A stretch of 64,000 nt of DNA from Vandammella animalimorsus. Its GTDB lineage: Bacteria; Pseudomonadota; Gammaproteobacteria; Burkholderiales; Burkholderiaceae_C. Below are positions 38,938 to 47,711 of the stretch, piece by piece; position 1 is the first letter of the stretch; each line of letters begins with the position of its first letter. A model generated the notes under the pieces. It worked only from the letters and a program-made list of their open reading frames with translations. It did no database searches and was not told the DNA's origin. Location: assembly GCF_002285265.1 (NCBI RefSeq), contig NZ_NSJB01000001.1:985642-1049641 (forward strand), given 5' to 3'. A program made the translations under genes and the position numbers.

Positions 38938-40743
38938 TCATTGCCCAGGCTCTGAGCGAGTCGGCTGCTGCCAGCGTTGCCAGTGCTGGTCCAGCCACTG
39001 CAGGTATTCGGGGCTGGCGTCGAGCATGGGCTCGGAGTGCTCGATGCGCTCCTGGCTGCGCTGCGCCAGGGCCTGCACGGCTTCGGGCATGGCCTCCAGC
39101 CGCGCCTCGGGCGACAGCTCTTCTGTGGCGGCGGCCTGGCCCTCGCCCGGCTGGGGCTGCAGGGCGCGTTCCCATTGCTGCACCAGCGCGCTGGCCTGCG
39201 CAAAGGCCTGGCTCAGGCCCAGGCCAGCGGCGGCGGGTTTGGCCAACACTTCCTTGAACAAGGCCCGGCCAAAGTAGGTGAACTCGTTTTCATCGGCGCA
39301 GCCGAACGAGGCGCGGTCGGCGCGCGAGGCCGTGATGACCAGCGTGTGCGGATCGCGCAGCGCCGGGACGAAGCCGCCCGAGTAGCAGGCCGAGACGATG
39401 ACCACGCGGTGGCGGATGCCCGATTCGCGCAGCAGCCGCCCCAGCGTGGCCGCCGGCAGATCGCGCAGCGGCATGCCGCGCATCTGCAAACTCAGCTCAT
39501 GGTCGCGCGAGCCGTGGCTGGTCAGAAACAGCAGCAGCACGTCGCGCTGCACGTCCATGACCTGGGCCAGCGCCTTGATGCTGCGGCGCAGGCTTTCCTG
39601 CGTGGCCAGGGGCGTCTGCGCCACGCCGGTTCGGCTGTTGATCAGCGCCAGCGAGCGGCCCCGGGTGCCGTAGCGCGAGTCCAGCAGCTCGCGCACATAG
39701 GTCGCCTCGCGGCGAAACACCTCCTCCGTGCCGTCGCCTGCGACCACCAGCGCGTACAGATCGACCTGCTGCGGGTCCTGCGGGCGCAACTGCGCGAAGG
39801 CGCGCGCCAGCAGCGCATTCTGGTTGTACAGCGCCGTGTCGATGTTGGCCAGCCACTGCTCGGGCGTGTTGGGCGCGGCATCGCCGCCCTGCTCCCCGCC
39901 CAGCCAGCGTCCGGCGCGCCACTGGCCCTTGAGCTGGCGCTGGCCGTCGGCCTGGGGCTTGGCCAGGCGCAACGTGCCCTGGCCATGCATCAGGCCCTGC
40001 CTGAACTCGCCCCGATAGACCGCGCCATCGGCGCGGCGCAGTGTGCCGCTGCCGTGCGGCAGGCTGGCGTACAGCTGGCCCTTGTAATGCGCGCCGTCCG
40101 GGTAATGGACCACGCCGCGGCCCTGGATGCTCAGGCCGCCTTCGGCAAAGCGCCCTTCGATGCGCGTGCCATTGGGCAGCACGATGCGCCCTGCCCCCGT
40201 GGGCATGTTCTCTTCGATCCGGGCCTCGTAGCGCACGCCATCCCGGTCAATCAACACGCCTGGACCACGCGCCTGCCCTTTCTCGAAGCGCCCTTCGATG
40301 CGCTGCCCGTCTACCAGCTCCAGCACCCCTTGGCCATGCGGCAGGGCGTCGGCGAACTCGCCCGTATACACCTCGCCATCGGCATAACGCAGGCGCCCAT
40401 GGCCCGACAGCACACCGGCGCGAAACTGCCCTTGGTAGCTGCTGCCATCGGGCAAGCGCAGCTGCCCCTGGCCATGCATTAGCCCTTGCTCGAAGTCGCC
40501 CGTATACACCATGCCGTTGCGCCACTCCAGCCGCCCCTGGCCGTGCAGCTGGCCCTGGCGCAGCGGCCCGTAATAGAGCCCGCCATCGGGCGTGCGCGCA
40601 TCGGGCGCGCTCGGCTTGGCCAGCGCCACGCCTGCGGCCAAGCCCAATGCCAGCGCCATTGACAGCGCAGCCGCGATGCGCCTGGCCTGCCCGCCACACC
40701 CGGCCGCGCCACGGCCGGCCCTTGCTCGGTTTGTTTCCCACAT
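38938..40743 (-). CDS. MORN-repeat protein fused to a C13 (legumain-like) cysteine peptidase domain
   Basis: 601 aa. Signal peptide (IAAALSMALALGLAAGVALA, cleavage near residue 42). About ten MORN repeats follow (about 55-300), each like YxGxFxxGLMHGQGxLRLPDG, then a caspase-fold peptidase domain with the dyad H410 (FLTSHGSRDHE) and C453 (IVSACYSGGFVPAL), as in peptidase family C13. A Glu/Gln-rich tail closes it. Start ATG 40743 has AGAGGTG upstream. The protein is expected outside the cytoplasm. The domain combination is unusual; proteolytic activity and targets are unknown. Confidence 0.85.
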   Translation of the reverse strand: MWETNRARAGRGAAGCGGQARRIAAALSMALALGLAAGVALAKPSAPDARTPDGGLYYGPLRQGQLHGQGRLEWRNGMVYTGDFEQGLMHGQGQLRLPDGSSYQGQFRAGVLSGHGRLRYADGEVYTGEFADALPHGQGVLELVDGQRIEGRFEKGQARGPGVLIDRDGVRYEARIEENMPTGAGRIVLPNGTRIEGRFAEGGLSIQGRGVVHYPDGAHYKGQLYASLPHGSGTLRRADGAVYRGEFRQGLMHGQGTLRLAKPQADGQRQLKGQWRAGRWLGGEQGGDAAPNTPEQWLANIDTALYNQNALLARAFAQLRPQDPQQVDLYALVVAGDGTEEVFRREATYVRELLDSRYGTRGRSLALINSRTGVAQTPLATQESLRRSIKALAQVMDVQRDVLLLFLTSHGSRDHELSLQMRGMPLRDLPAATLGRLLRESGIRHRVVIVSACYSGGFVPALRDPHTLVITASRADRASFGCADENEFTYFGRALFKEVLAKPAAAGLGLSQAFAQASALVQQWERALQPQPGEGQAAATEELSPEARLEAMPEAVQALAQRSQERIEHSEPMLDASPEYLQWLDQHWQRWQQPTRSEPGQ

Positions 40744-40970
40744 GCTGTTGCACCTCTTTGATTGTTGGCCTGCCCCGGCCTGGCCATTGCTGGCGCAGAT
40801 TGTGGCACGGCGCACGGTCACGCCCATTCACGCATGGTCACGCCCAACCTGACCCGGTGCGGGAGTGCTGCGGCGTGGTCGCCATTGACATGGCGCGCGC
40901 TCAGCGCCTGCCCTCGCCCTGCCCTCATCCAGCCCATGCCCGGCTGTGCAGGCAGGCCACCGTCAAGCCG

Positions 40971-41783
40971 TCAGGCCAGGGCCTTGTGGAGCATGTGCGC
41001 GCCCAGCCCGTACAGCACCACGGCCAGCACGCGCTTGAGCCGGGCCACGGGCAAGGCATGGGCGGCCCTGGCGCCCAGCGGGGCCATCAGCACGCTGCAG
41101 CAGGCAATGACCAGCAGCGCCGGCAGCCAGACGTAGCCCAGCGACAGCGGCGGCAGGCCCGGCACGCCCTGGCCGCCCAGCACATAGCCCACGGTGTTGG
41201 CCAGCGCAATTGGAAAGCCCAGCGCAGCGCTGGTGGCCACGGCGTTGTGCACGGCCACGTTGCACCAGATCAGAAACGGCACGCTGACGAACCCGCCGCC
41301 AGCGCCCACCAGGCCGGAGAGAAAGCCGATGATCCCGCCCGCCCCCAGCAGGCCAGCCGTGCCAGGCAGCTGCCGGCTGGCTGCGGGTTTGCGGTCGAGC
41401 AGCATCTGCGTGCCGGAAAAGAACACGAAGGCCGCAAAAATCAGCGCCAGGCCAGGCCCTTTGAGCAAGGCAAACACCCCCAGGCTGGCGGCCATGGCCC
41501 CCAGCACAATGCCTGGCGCCAGGCGCCGCACCACGCCCCAGCGCACCGCGCCGCGCTTGTGGTGCGCGCGCAGGCTGCTGATGGAGGTGAAGACGATGAC
41601 GGACATGGCAGTGGCAATGGCCATCTTCAGGGCCAGGCCTGGCTCCACCGCGCGCGCGGCCAGCAGGGCCGAGAGAAACGGCACCATGATCATGCCGCCG
41701 CCAATGCCCAACAGGCCAGCAAGAAAACCGGACACCAGGCCCAGCGAGGCCAGCGATGCAATGAACCAAGGCTCCAAAGGCAT
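40971..41783 (-). CDS. TauE/SafE family sulfite/anion exporter
   Basis: Inner-membrane protein, 270 aa, with eight hydrophobic segments in two similar halves. The first half carries LVSGFLAGLLGIGGGMIMVPFL, the second GFLSGLVGAGGGFVSVPFL, the paired G-rich motifs of TauE/SafE proteins (sulfite, sulfoacetate or other organic-sulfur anions). Length is typical. Substrate unknown. It is a single leftward gene following the TRAP cluster. Confidence 0.88.
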   Translation of the reverse strand: MPLEPWFIASLASLGLVSGFLAGLLGIGGGMIMVPFLSALLAARAVEPGLALKMAIATAMSVIVFTSISSLRAHHKRGAVRWGVVRRLAPGIVLGAMAASLGVFALLKGPGLALIFAAFVFFSGTQMLLDRKPAASRQLPGTAGLLGAGGIIGFLSGLVGAGGGFVSVPFLIWCNVAVHNAVATSAALGFPIALANTVGYVLGGQGVPGLPPLSLGYVWLPALLVIACCSVLMAPLGARAAHALPVARLKRVLAVVLYGLGAHMLHKALA

Positions 41784-41874
41784 GGTGTTGTTGCTTTCGT
41801 ATCTGGTCAGCAGGTCAATGCTGCGCGCAGGGCCGCAGCCTCAGGCCAGGCCAGGCCCAGAGGCTGCTCACCCA

Positions 41875-43842
41875 TCAGCCGCCCATCGCCCTGCGCACGG
41901 CATCGGCGGCCGCGTCCTCATCGCTGGATACGGCCTGCGGCTGCTCGGCCTGGGCAGGCATGGGCTGTTCGGCGCCAGCCTCGGGCGGGGGCTGCTGCAA
42001 GCCAGGCAACAACAAATCGCCGCTGCCGCTGTCCGCCGCCGCGCCGTTGTCTGCTTGGCCAGCGCTTGTATCAGCGCTCTGGCTGAATGGGTCGTTGATG
42101 CTTGGGCTGAAAAGATCATTACCTCCACCGGCCCCGTCGCCATAGCCCTGGCTGAACGGATCGTTGGCGCTGCCGCCATCTCCATAGCCCCCGGTGCCGA
42201 GGGCATCGAGCATTTGCGCGCCAGCGGCTTCCAGATCCACCTCAACGGGTTTGTCCAAACGGCCCGTGACCAGGCCAGGGAAGGCCACCAACATGCCAAC
42301 CATGAACAACTGGATGAACAGGAACGGGATGGCGCCGCGGTAGATCTGCATGGTCGTCACCGGCTCCACCACCTGGCGCGTGACGCGATCCACATAGGGT
42401 TTATCCGGCGCGACCGAGCGCAGGAAGAACAGCGCAAAGCCAAACGGCGGGTGCATGAACGAGGTCTGCATGTTCATGGCCAGCAACACGCCAAACCAGA
42501 TCAGGTCAATGCCCATGGACTCGGCCACCGGCGCCAGCAGTGGCACGACGATGAAGGACAGCTCGAAGTAATCCAGGAAGAAGGCCAGGAAGAACACCAG
42601 CACGTTCACCACGATCAAAAAGCCCACCTGGCCGCCGGGCAGCGCAGACAGCAGGTGCTCCACCCACAGCGGGCCATCGGCAGCCTGGAAGACCATGCTG
42701 AACGTGGTTGCGCCGATCAGGATGAACATCACGAAGCTGGTCAGCCGCGTCGAGGCCGCCAGCGCCTGCTTGAACAGCGCCATGTCCAGGCGGCGGCGCA
42801 GCACGCCCAGCACGATGGCGGCCATGGCGCCCATGGCGCCGCCTTCGGTGGGCGTGGCAATGCCCAGGAAGATGGTGCCCAGCACCAGGAAGATCAGCAG
42901 CAGCGGCGGAATCAGCACGAAAGTCACGCGCTCTGCCAGTTGCGACAGCAGGCCCAGGCCCAACAAGCGATTGACGCTGGCAATGACGAAGGCCACGAAG
43001 GTGCCGCCACACAGCGCAGTAACGATTTTTTCGTCCAGCGGCACGTCCTGCACCGGCTGGCCGCTCCACCAGGTGTGCAGCTGCGCCATTTGCGAGGCCA
43101 GCAGCAGCGACACCACGGTCGACAGGCCCAGCAGCACCATCAGTGAGGGATAGCCAGAGCTGCCATTGGCCTCGCGGTAGGTGCGCGCCTCAGGCGGCAG
43201 CGCCGGCACGCGCTCGGGCTTGAAGATCGCCAAAAACAGCACCCAGGCCACATAGCAGCCCACCAGCATCAGCGCCGGCACCATCGCGCCCTTGTACATA
43301 TCACCCACGCTGCGATTGAGCTGGTCGGCCATCAAAATCAGCACCAGCGAGGGCGGAATGATCTGCGCCAGCGAGCCCGAGGCGGCAATGGCCCCGCTGG
43401 CCAGGCGCCGGTCGTAACCGTAGCGCAGCATGATGGGCAGCGAGATCAGGCCCATGGAAATCACCGAGGCGGCCACCACCCCGGTCGTGGCCGCCAGCAG
43501 CGCGCCCACGAACACCGCCGCCAGCGCCAGGCCGCCACGGATCGGGCCGAACACCTGGCCGACCGTCTCGATCAAGTCCTCGGCCATGCCGCTGCGCTCC
43601 ATCACCAGCCCCATCAGCGTAAAGAACGGCACGGCCAGCAAAGTATCGTTGGCCAGAATGCCCAACAGGCGCTGCGGCAGCCAGGCCAGGATCGAGGACG
43701 GAAACACCCCCAGCTCGATGCCGATGAAGCCAAACAACAGCCCGCAGGCCCCCAGGCTGAACGCCACCGGAAAGCCCAGTAGCAAGAACACCACCAGCCC
43801 CGCAAACATGATCGGGGCGTAATTGCTCGCAATGAATTCCAT
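41875..43842 (-). CDS. TRAP transporter large permease (DctM type) with long C-terminal tail
   Basis: 655 aa. The first 530 or so residues are a DctM-type permease with 12 or more membrane segments; the conserved VPFFTLMGLVMERSGMAEDL and VPFLFIQLFMVGML blocks are visible. The remaining roughly 110 residues are hydrophilic, Gly/Ser/Asp/Gln-rich and contain NDPFSQ twice and NDLFSPS once, unlike ordinary DctM proteins. It works with the small permease gene 23 bp upstream and, presumably, the dctP-type gene at 46494. It imports a carboxylate, driven by sodium. Confidence 0.9.
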   Translation of the reverse strand: MEFIASNYAPIMFAGLVVFLLLGFPVAFSLGACGLLFGFIGIELGVFPSSILAWLPQRLLGILANDTLLAVPFFTLMGLVMERSGMAEDLIETVGQVFGPIRGGLALAAVFVGALLAATTGVVAASVISMGLISLPIMLRYGYDRRLASGAIAASGSLAQIIPPSLVLILMADQLNRSVGDMYKGAMVPALMLVGCYVAWVLFLAIFKPERVPALPPEARTYREANGSSGYPSLMVLLGLSTVVSLLLASQMAQLHTWWSGQPVQDVPLDEKIVTALCGGTFVAFVIASVNRLLGLGLLSQLAERVTFVLIPPLLLIFLVLGTIFLGIATPTEGGAMGAMAAIVLGVLRRRLDMALFKQALAASTRLTSFVMFILIGATTFSMVFQAADGPLWVEHLLSALPGGQVGFLIVVNVLVFFLAFFLDYFELSFIVVPLLAPVAESMGIDLIWFGVLLAMNMQTSFMHPPFGFALFFLRSVAPDKPYVDRVTRQVVEPVTTMQIYRGAIPFLFIQLFMVGMLVAFPGLVTGRLDKPVEVDLEAAGAQMLDALGTGGYGDGGSANDPFSQGYGDGAGGGNDLFSPSINDPFSQSADTSAGQADNGAAADSGSGDLLLPGLQQPPPEAGAEQPMPAQAEQPQAVSSDEDAAADAVRRAMGG

Positions 43843-43865
43843 GCTCGTGTACTCCGGCTGCGCGA

Positions 43866-44489
43866 TCAGGACTGGGGCTGGCCCGCTGCAGGCTGCGCCC
43901 CCTGCTCTTCTTGCGTTTGCTGGCGCAACGCCTCGGCCAGTTCCTGTTCGGCCGTGGCCTGACTCAAGCGGCCCATCGGGTCAGGGCCCTGGCCGCGCAA
44001 AAAGGCAATGCGCTTGATCAACTCTGACCACCCCTGCAGCATCAGCAGCGTCACGCCCACCGGAATGGCCAGCCACACTGGCCAGCGCACCAGGCCGCCG
44101 GAATTACCCGAAGTCTCACCCGACTGGTACATCTGCAGCACCACCGGCCAAGTCAGGTAAATGATCACCAGGCACAGCGGCGTGAGAAACAACGCAAAGC
44201 CCACGATGTCAATCCAAACCTGCACCTTCTTGGGCAAGCGGCTGTTGAGCACATCAATGCGCACATGCTCACGGTGCAGCAGCGTATAGCCGGCCGCAAT
44301 CAGAAACGACCAGGCGAACAAATACCACTGGATCTCCAAAAACGCATTGGAGCTGACCCCCAGCAACTTGCGCACCAGCGCATTGACGGCGCTGATCAGC
44401 GTGGCCACGAAAATCAACCAGATCGCATAGCGGCCAATGAAGGCATTGAGCCAATCAACGCCCCGTGAAAAAAGCAGCAGCAGGTTCAT
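43866..44489 (-). CDS. TRAP transporter small permease (DctQ type)
   Basis: 207 aa, four transmembrane helices: FSRGVDWLNAFIGRYAIWLI at the start, EIQWYLFAWSFLIAAGYTLLH with HVRIDVL (a DctQ signature), and two more. A hydrophilic Gln/Glu-rich tail of 45 residues follows. The start ATG 44489 matches the beginning of the first helix. It is followed closely by the large permease and co-transcribed. Confidence 0.9.
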   Translation of the reverse strand: MNLLLLFSRGVDWLNAFIGRYAIWLIFVATLISAVNALVRKLLGVSSNAFLEIQWYLFAWSFLIAAGYTLLHREHVRIDVLNSRLPKKVQVWIDIVGFALFLTPLCLVIIYLTWPVVLQMYQSGETSGNSGGLVRWPVWLAIPVGVTLLMLQGWSELIKRIAFLRGQGPDPMGRLSQATAEQELAEALRQQTQEEQGAQPAAGQPQS

Positions 44490-44647
44490 CTCTGTAATGG
44501 GCTGGGGGAGTGGGGGCCGGGGCAGGCGCCGCACCGGCCAGGCCGCACGCCAGGCGGCCATTTTGAAGAGGCGCGATTGTACGAACTCCCACCCCCGCCA
44601 AAGCGCCCAAAAGGCGCGATACCGTGAAAGTACCTAAGCACCTGTCC

Positions 44648-46081
44648 TCACAACAGGAAATAGGCCCACAGCGACACGACGGCGGCGCACAGCAGGTTCA
44701 GCACCAGGCCGGCGCTCATCATCTCCTGCTGGCGGATCAGCCCGGAGCCGAACACGATGGCATTGGGCGGCGTGGCCACGGGCAGCATGAAGGCGCATGA
44801 GGCGCCTATGCCGATCACCATGACCAACATTTCCCTGGGCATGCCCAGTTCGGTGGCGATGCCGGCAAAGACTGGCACCAGCAAGGCCGCCGAGGCCGTG
44901 TTGCTGGTGAACTCCGTCAGAAAAACGATGAAGACGGCCACCACCGCCACAACCACCAACGGGTGGGCCTGGCCGAAGGTGCCCGCCACGGCCTGGCCCA
45001 GCGCGGCCGAGGCGCCGGAGTTCTTCATCAGCGCGCTCAGCGTAATGCCGCCGCCAAAGAGCATGAGCACGCCCCAGTCGGTGTTCTCGACCACGTCGCG
45101 CCATTGCACCGTGCCCAACAGCACGACGGCCACGGCCGCGGCCAGGGCAATGAAACTGTCGATGGAGGCAATGCCCGTGGCCTGCGCGATGGCGCTGCCC
45201 ATGATCCAGGCGGCGGCGGTGGCGCAAAACACCAGCACGGTGAGCACGCGTTGCGGCGTCCAGGCGATGAGCTCCTGCTGCCGGGTATCGACACGCTGGC
45301 TGAAATCAGGGCGCAGCACCGCGTACAAGGCCATCAGCATGGTGGGCAGCAACAGCAGCATGATGGGCAGGCCCAGCCGCATCCAACCCCAGAAATCCAG
45401 GCCCAGGGCGCGCGCCGCAATGCCGTTGGGCGGCGAGCCCACGTAGGTGCCCATGCCGCCGATGCTGGCGCAGTAGGCCACGCCCAGCAGCACAAAGACA
45501 AACGTCTTGCGCTGCCTTTCGCGGTCGATGTGGCCCATCAGGCCCAAGGCCAGCGGCAGCATCATGGCGGCGGTGGCCGTGTTGCTGATCCACATGGAGA
45601 GAAAAGTGGTCACGGCAAAGAGCAGCAGCACGGCCACCCGCATATTGCCGCGCGAGAGCGAGATCACCCACAGGGCAATCTTGCGATCGAGCTGCTGGAT
45701 GTGCAGCGCCGTGGCCAGGGCAAAGCCGCCAAAGAACACGAAGATGATCGGATCGGCGAAATGGGCCAGCACCGAGCGCGTGTTCATGTCCGGGATTTTG
45801 AACAGCAGCGCCAGCAGCGGCACCATCAGCGCCGTGACCGTGATGTGCAAGGCCTCGGTGAACCACAGCACCGCCACAAAGCACAGAATCGCCAAGCCGC
45901 GATTGACCATGTCCTCGTAAGGCAGCACGTGGTAGAGCCCGAACGCCAGCAGCGCCGCCACCAGTGTGATGAGCAGCCCGCGCAAGCTACCCGCAGGCTG
46001 AGCTTGCGCCGGCGCAGGCTGGGCTGCAGTTTGGGTTGCGGGCTGGGCCGCGGGATGGGAAGCGGACTGGGACTTTGGCAT
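44648..46081 (-). CDS. DASS/SLC13-family anion transporter
   Basis: 477 aa inner-membrane sodium:dicarboxylate symporter. A Gln/Ala/Pro-rich start of 30 residues leads to about 12 hydrophobic segments. SNTATAAMMLPLALGLM and TSNTASAALLVPVFAGIA are the two SNT motifs that bind sodium and substrate carboxylate, and MLPVATPPNAIVFGSG is the family's C-terminal signature. Start ATG 46081 follows AGGAA. It sits between the TRAP permease genes and the TRAP binding-protein gene. The second DASS carrier in the window (29464) is not closely similar. Confidence 0.9.
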   Translation of the reverse strand: MPKSQSASHPAAQPATQTAAQPAPAQAQPAGSLRGLLITLVAALLAFGLYHVLPYEDMVNRGLAILCFVAVLWFTEALHITVTALMVPLLALLFKIPDMNTRSVLAHFADPIIFVFFGGFALATALHIQQLDRKIALWVISLSRGNMRVAVLLLFAVTTFLSMWISNTATAAMMLPLALGLMGHIDRERQRKTFVFVLLGVAYCASIGGMGTYVGSPPNGIAARALGLDFWGWMRLGLPIMLLLLPTMLMALYAVLRPDFSQRVDTRQQELIAWTPQRVLTVLVFCATAAAWIMGSAIAQATGIASIDSFIALAAAVAVVLLGTVQWRDVVENTDWGVLMLFGGGITLSALMKNSGASAALGQAVAGTFGQAHPLVVVAVVAVFIVFLTEFTSNTASAALLVPVFAGIATELGMPREMLVMVIGIGASCAFMLPVATPPNAIVFGSGLIRQQEMMSAGLVLNLLCAAVVSLWAYFLL

Positions 46082-46493
46082 GCAATGTTCCTGGTTTGCC
46101 GTCAAAGCCATGATCCTCTGCGCTGCGCACGCCTTGGACAAGTGGGGTTTTGCAGGGGGCGCCCATGCCAGCCGGCCCGGTGCCTGCCCTGCCAGGCGCC
46201 AGCGTCGCACCGCAAGCCATGGCGAAATCCCCAAGACGCAGTGGTTTTGGCACTGCCAAGGGATGGCCTCGCTCGCCTGATGGAAAAACTCTGCGCCCCA
46301 AACACCGCTGAGCAGTGTCTCCAAGACCATCCTGGCGCAACAATCCTGACGCTTGGATTGCAGGGCTGTTGCGGCCCAAAAACAGGGCTTTCCCTCAGCC
46401 GCAGCGGGCAGGCTTTTCACTAGAATCCAGGGGCTTTTTTTGTGACCCCCGCCTGGCAGGGCCAGGCACTGACCTCTGATCGGAGAAACACAC
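46082..46493. other. 412-bp divergent intergenic region
   Basis: Separates the leftward DASS gene from rightward dctP. It should hold both promoters. The only element I would point to is TAGAAT at 46421-46426, about 70 bases before dctP, without a good -35. No gene is supported. Confidence 0.4.
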
Positions 46494-47576
46494 ATGGACC
46501 GTCGTTCCATTCTCAAAGGCGCTGGCATTGCCGGCGTGCTCGCAGCGGGCGTGGCGCCTGCCGTTCACGCGCAAAGCACTGTGCGCTGGCGTCTGGCCTC
46601 GAGCTTTCCCAAGTCGCTGACGACGCTGTTTGGCGCGGCCGAGAAGATGGCCGCCGAGGTCAAGGCCCTCTCGGGCGGCAAGTTCGAGATTTCCACGCAC
46701 CCCGCCGGTGAGCTGATGCCCGCCTTCGGCGTGGTCGATGCGCTGCAGGGCGACACCATCGAGATGGCGCAGACCGCTGCCTATTACTTCACCGGCAAGA
46801 GCCCGATCTTCGCCTTCAGCTGCGCCATTCCATTTGGCCTGACCACGCTGCAGATGAACGCCTGGAAGGACCATGGCAATGGCCGCAAGTACCTCGATGC
46901 CTTCTTCGAGCAGTACAACTTCTTCACCGCCAGCTCGGGCAACACGGGCACGCAGATGGGCGGCTGGTACCGCAAGGAGATCAAGTCGGTCGAGGATTTC
47001 AAGGGCCTGAAGATGCGCCTGGGCGGCGGCCTGTTTGGCGAGGCCATGGCCAAGCTGGGCGTGGTGGCGCAGAACATCCCGGCCGGTGACATCTACACCG
47101 CGCTGGAGAAGGGCACGCTCGATGCGGTGGAGTTCGTCGGCCCGCTGGACGACGAGAAGCTGGGCCTGAATAAGGTCGCGCCCTACTACTACGCGCCGGG
47201 CTGGTGGGAGCCCAGCGCCGAGCTGGAGTTCTTCGTGAACCTGAAGAAGTTCAACGAGCTCTCGCCCGAGTTCAAGGCCATCCTCAAGGCCGCGATGCGC
47301 GTGGCTGCGGCCGAGACCACTTCGCTGTATTCGGCCAAGAGCGCCGGCGCGCTGAAGAAGCTGGTGGCCGAGAAGACCCAGCTCAAGCGCTTTGGCAAGG
47401 ACATCCTGGATGCGGGCTTCAAGGCCTCGATGGAGGTGTTTGCCGAGCACGAGGCCAAGTCCGAGGAGTTCAAGAAGATCTACCAGGATCTGCGCGCCTT
47501 CCAGCGCGATCAGATCCTGTGGAACATGGCCTCGGAGTTCCCCTACAACCAGTACATCAACAGCGTCAAGATTTGA
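46494..47576 (+). CDS. TRAP transporter substrate-binding protein (DctP family, TakP-like)
   Basis: 360 aa periplasmic binding protein. A twin-arginine-type leader MDRRSILKGAGIAGVL is cleaved after VHA (about residue 26). The mature start STVRWRLASSFPKSLTTLFGAAE and the WYRKEIKSVEDFKGLKMRLGG block (conserved Arg contacting the substrate carboxylate) place it in the DctP family. The YYYAPGWWEPSAELEFFVN segment resembles the 2-oxo-acid or lactate-binding TakP branch. It is divergent from and separated from the dctQM genes by a DASS carrier. The ribosome site is CGGAGA. A strong terminator follows. Confidence 0.9.
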   Translation: MDRRSILKGAGIAGVLAAGVAPAVHAQSTVRWRLASSFPKSLTTLFGAAEKMAAEVKALSGGKFEISTHPAGELMPAFGVVDALQGDTIEMAQTAAYYFTGKSPIFAFSCAIPFGLTTLQMNAWKDHGNGRKYLDAFFEQYNFFTASSGNTGTQMGGWYRKEIKSVEDFKGLKMRLGGGLFGEAMAKLGVVAQNIPAGDIYTALEKGTLDAVEFVGPLDDEKLGLNKVAPYYYAPGWWEPSAELEFFVNLKKFNELSPEFKAILKAAMRVAAAETTSLYSAKSAGALKKLVAEKTQLKRFGKDILDAGFKASMEVFAEHEAKSEEFKKIYQDLRAFQRDQILWNMASEFPYNQYINSVKI

Positions 47577-47619
47577 TGCCTGCCGCCTGCCCGGCGTGCG
47601 CGCATGCCGCCCGTGGGGA

Positions 47620-47658
47620 CCAAGCAAAAAGCCAGCTTCGCGCTGGCTTTTTGCTTGG
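47620..47658. terminator. bidirectional Rho-independent terminator between dctP-like gene and dxs
   Basis: 17-bp perfect stem: CCAAGCAAAAAGCCAGC (47620-47636) with GCTGGCTTTTTGCTTGG (47642-47658), loop TTCGC. The A and T tracts inside the stem serve both convergent genes. Confidence 0.9.
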
Positions 47659-47711
47659 GCAGCCAATGCACGGTGTGCGCCGTGCGTCAGGCCCGCGCGG
47701 TCATTGTGCCG

